Source of the DNA: Siderastrea siderea
Taxonomy: Eukaryota; Cnidaria; Anthozoa; Scleractinia; Rhizangiidae
DNA: 64,000 nt
Direction: 5' to 3'
NCBI GenBank assembly: GCA_964030785.1
Contig: OZ034969.1
Location: forward strand, 41,249,201 to 41,313,200
The notes under the pieces are model-generated. The model was not told the origin of the DNA. It saw only the letters and a list, made by a program, of their open reading frames with translations, and did not search any database. The position numbers and the translations under genes are program-made. Positions 61,848 to 64,000 of the stretch are shown here, piece after piece (position 1 is the stretch's first letter; each line of letters begins with the position of its first letter).

Positions 61848-63324
61848 GTCTCTACGATGGCCTACAAGGGACATGCTGCAAACAAAAAAGAAAGCGCACA
61901 AACAAAATAGGAAACCACGCAAACAAAAAAGAAAACCACGCGAACAAAAAAGAAAACACGCAAACAAAAAAGAAAACAAGCAAATAAAAAAGGAACACGC
62001 AAATAAAAAAGAAGCCACGCAAACAAAAAAGAAACCACGCAAACAAAAAAGAAAAACGGAAGTAAATAGGATCTCCAGGCCTCGCAAGCCACCATGTTTC
62101 GTATAAGTTGTGGGGCAAATAATTGCTCAAAGTATGGAGTATTTCTTTCGAATCCCATAAGCGAATCAACCAGCAAGACCATAGGGTTCAAGGAATTTAA
62201 AAAAAAGGAGAGAAACGGAGCGATCGACCCAATTTCAGCCTAAGAAATAGCTCAAGACACTGAGTATGATGAGCAAGTCGAAGGCCAAGGAAACCGAAGT
62301 GTCAGTATAGGCTTCATGAAACTGGAGGCTTCAGGCAATCTGAAGAGATGCCGAGGCAAGACCTCGCCAGTGAAAGTTAAACCAACAGCATACGTTCAGT
62401 GTACTTTGGATAAAGGTGTGACGAAGCACACGAATCACTACAAAGAGGTCCATGAACGATTGGAATACGTTTTGCTGTACCCTGTTCACAGTGAAGTAAT
62501 TAACTTACCAGGCACAACCAGCCAAAGTACATCCAACGCTGCAAAGTACATCCAAACTACATTGAGCGTTTGCTGTTGGTTTAACTTTCACTTGCAAGGT
62601 CTTGCCTCGGCATCTCTTCAGATTGCCTGAGGCCTCCAGCTCCATGAAGCCTGTATTGACACTTCGGTTTCCTTGGCCTTCGACTTGCTCACCGTAGTTA
62701 GTGACTTGAGCTTTTCCTTCGGCTGAAATTGGGTCGATCGCTCCGTTTCTTTCCTTTTTTAAATTCGTTGAACCCTATGGTCTTGCTGGATGATTCGCTT
62801 ATGGGATTCGAAAGAAATACTCCATACTTTGAGCAATTATTTGCCCCAAAACTTATACAAAACATGGCGGCTTGAGAGGCCAGGAACTCAGGCCGGACGC
62901 GTTTTCCTATTTACTTCCGTTTTGTGTTTCACTTCCGTTTTTCCTTTTTATATGCGTGGTTTCATTTTTGTTTTCGTGGTTTCCTTTTGTTTGCGTGGTT
63001 TCATTTTTATTTGCGTGGTTTCTTTTTTGTTTGCGTGTTTTCTTTTTTATTTGCTTGTTTTCTTTTTTGTTTGCGTGGTTTCTTTTTTGATTGCGTGGTT
63101 TCCTTTTTATTTGCGTGGTTTCTTTTTTGTTTGCGTGTTTTCTTTTTTATTTGCTTGTTTTCTTTTTTGTTTGCGTGGTTTCTTTTTTGATTGCGTGGTT
63201 TCATTTTATTTGCGTGGTTTCTTTCTTGTTTGCTTGTTTTCTTTTTTGTTTGCGTGTCTTCTTTTTGGTTTGCGTGGTTTCCTTTGTTGTTTGCAGCGGG
63301 TCCCTTGTAGGTCATCGTATGTCT
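61848..63324. repeat. 1.5-kb palindrome with minisatellite arms
   Basis: 61848-62390 is inverted as 62571-63324, with a 180-bp spacer. Each arm has a unique part (THAP-like frame, CGAGGCAAGACC) and a minisatellite of about 21 bp (CACGCAAACAAAAAAGAAAAC type). The minisatellite is longer in the right arm. The long Lys/Gln or Phe/Leu-rich open frames over it are artefacts. Confidence 0.9.
62094..62243 (+). pseudogene. short ORF, possible THAP-like zinc domain start
   Basis: Forty-nine codons from an ATG: MFRISCGANNCSKYGVFLSN. The early C-x4-C and position suggest a THAP domain, the DNA-binding part of P-element-type transposases. Later ligands are missing. The inverted copy (from 62865 on the minus strand) has Phe for the first Cys. 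The assignment is weak. Confidence 0.25.
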
Positions 63325-63408
63325 CTCTTGTTTTTCCATAAAAAAAGGAAATGGCTTACCCTTTACTTCTGTAAAGAATTTCTTTGTTTCTCTTACATTA
63401 GATCCGAA

Positions 63409-63975
63409 TCAGACGCCGTAACAATTAAGAGAGTTATTCCCAAGGATTTGATGATTTATATTTTTCCATAAAGGGTTGTCTCTTGATTGCCACATGTCCA
63501 AATTTGTTCTTAATTTCTGTAATTTCAAGCTGAAATTTAAAGCGTGTCTGCCTAACAACCGACCACTCAAATTTTCATGAAAAAAAAAGCAACATATACG
63601 ATGATCTAAAATGTTCTTTATTTGGGCCGATTCACTATATTTTTGTTCGGGATTTTTTGTGATGGGCACCGAATTCCCATAAAAAAGAAAATTAAAACCA
63701 CAGATTTGCGTGTTTCTCAAGGGTCGCTCAAAAATCGATATTTTTTCATTCTTTTGTTCGTAAATAGCCATGAGTAAAAGTAGAAAACTGATGTGGTTGT
63801 TTTCCGCCACAAGCGCTTTAATTAGCAGAAACAAGAGAAAATCTATACTCGCGTCAAAAGGGCTGAACGTGAACAACTCCAAAATAAAAGGCAGGTTTCG
63901 ATTGTTTGATAAAATTGACATTTGATGTGTTCTGTGACATAATTCCCCATGTGTCATGACTCCAAACGACGTCAA
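63409..63975 (-). CDS. unassigned 188-codon ORF
   Basis: The longest open frame near the window's right end starts at an ATG at 63975 and ends at 63409. It is Leu/Phe/Asn-rich, with a hydrophobic stretch (FLLFLLIKALVAENNHISFLLLLMA begins it) but no known motif. No splice sites or USP motif were found. It may be a repeat-derived or chance frame. Confidence 0.2.
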   Translation of the reverse strand: MTSFGVMTHGELCHRTHQMSILSNNRNLPFILELFTFSPFDASIDFLLFLLIKALVAENNHISFLLLLMAIYEQKNEKISIFERPLRNTQICGFNFLFYGNSVPITKNPEQKYSESAQIKNILDHRICCFFFHENLSGRLLGRHALNFSLKLQKLRTNLDMWQSRDNPLWKNINHQILGNNSLNCYGV

Positions 63976-64000
63976 CCATCAATCGGCATCCTCGTAAGCT

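Noticed and set aside
61767..63341. Several overlapping 100-180-codon ORFs rich in Lys/Gln or Phe/Leu/Cys
   Set aside because: They are translations of the minisatellite in the palindrome, open on both strands because the unit lacks stops.

Overview
The window looks like a piece of a metazoan nuclear genome, most likely a cnidarian and probably an anthozoan such as a stony coral. The reasons are AT-rich DNA, short exons with canonical GT/AG introns, and a dense mix of MITEs, Penelope-like elements, BEL/Pao, non-LTR elements and tRNA-derived repeats of the kinds familiar from coral genomes. The phylum call is inference; nothing here is diagnostic of a species. Nearly all long open frames are transposon remnants or low-complexity translation. 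The host genes had to be rebuilt exon by exon from splice sites and reading-frame phase.

Two host genes can be supported, both on the minus strand. (1) A four-exon ankyrin-repeat gene (start 23534, stop 7985, about 339 codons) resembles the N-terminal ankyrin part of ANKLE1 but stops without LEM or GIY-YIG domains. (2) The 3' part of a ubiquitin-specific protease gene (USP, peptidase family C19) consists of thirteen phase-compatible exons from 61283 down to a stop at 29382. They encode a ubiquitin-like insert, an unusual Cys/His zinc-knuckle-like insert, the USP fingers, the catalytic His box (GHYTA) and the terminal FYQRR motif. The exon with the catalytic Cys box is not seen and must lie beyond 64 kb.

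Layout. 0-7.8 kb: nested MITEs and foldback elements. 7.8-23.5 kb: the ankyrin gene, whose large introns hold a 1.4-kb-armed inverted repeat (9.3-14.9 kb), Penelope-like and piggyBac-like pieces, a 247-bp tRNA-like tandem array (16.8-17.9 kb) and a decayed non-LTR ORF1. 23.5-29.4 kb: intergenic, with a cluster of small repeats and a BEL/Pao integrase joined to an unrelated zinc-finger ORF. 29.4-61.3 kb: the USP gene, whose introns carry microsatellites, a minisatellite, TTAA-flanked MITEs, non-LTR and tyrosine-recombinase fragments, hAT-like elements and a Penelope-like element at 56.6-58.2 kb. 61.8-63.3 kb: a 1.5-kb palindrome with a minisatellite in each arm. 63.4-64 kb: an unassigned open frame.

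The most interesting single item is the Penelope-like element. Its 3' end carries a sequence that folds as a hammerhead ribozyme with a self-complementary stem III, and an inverted copy of that end sits upstream with the ribozyme core mutated. The USP zinc insert and the truncated ANKLE1-like gene are the most interesting host features.
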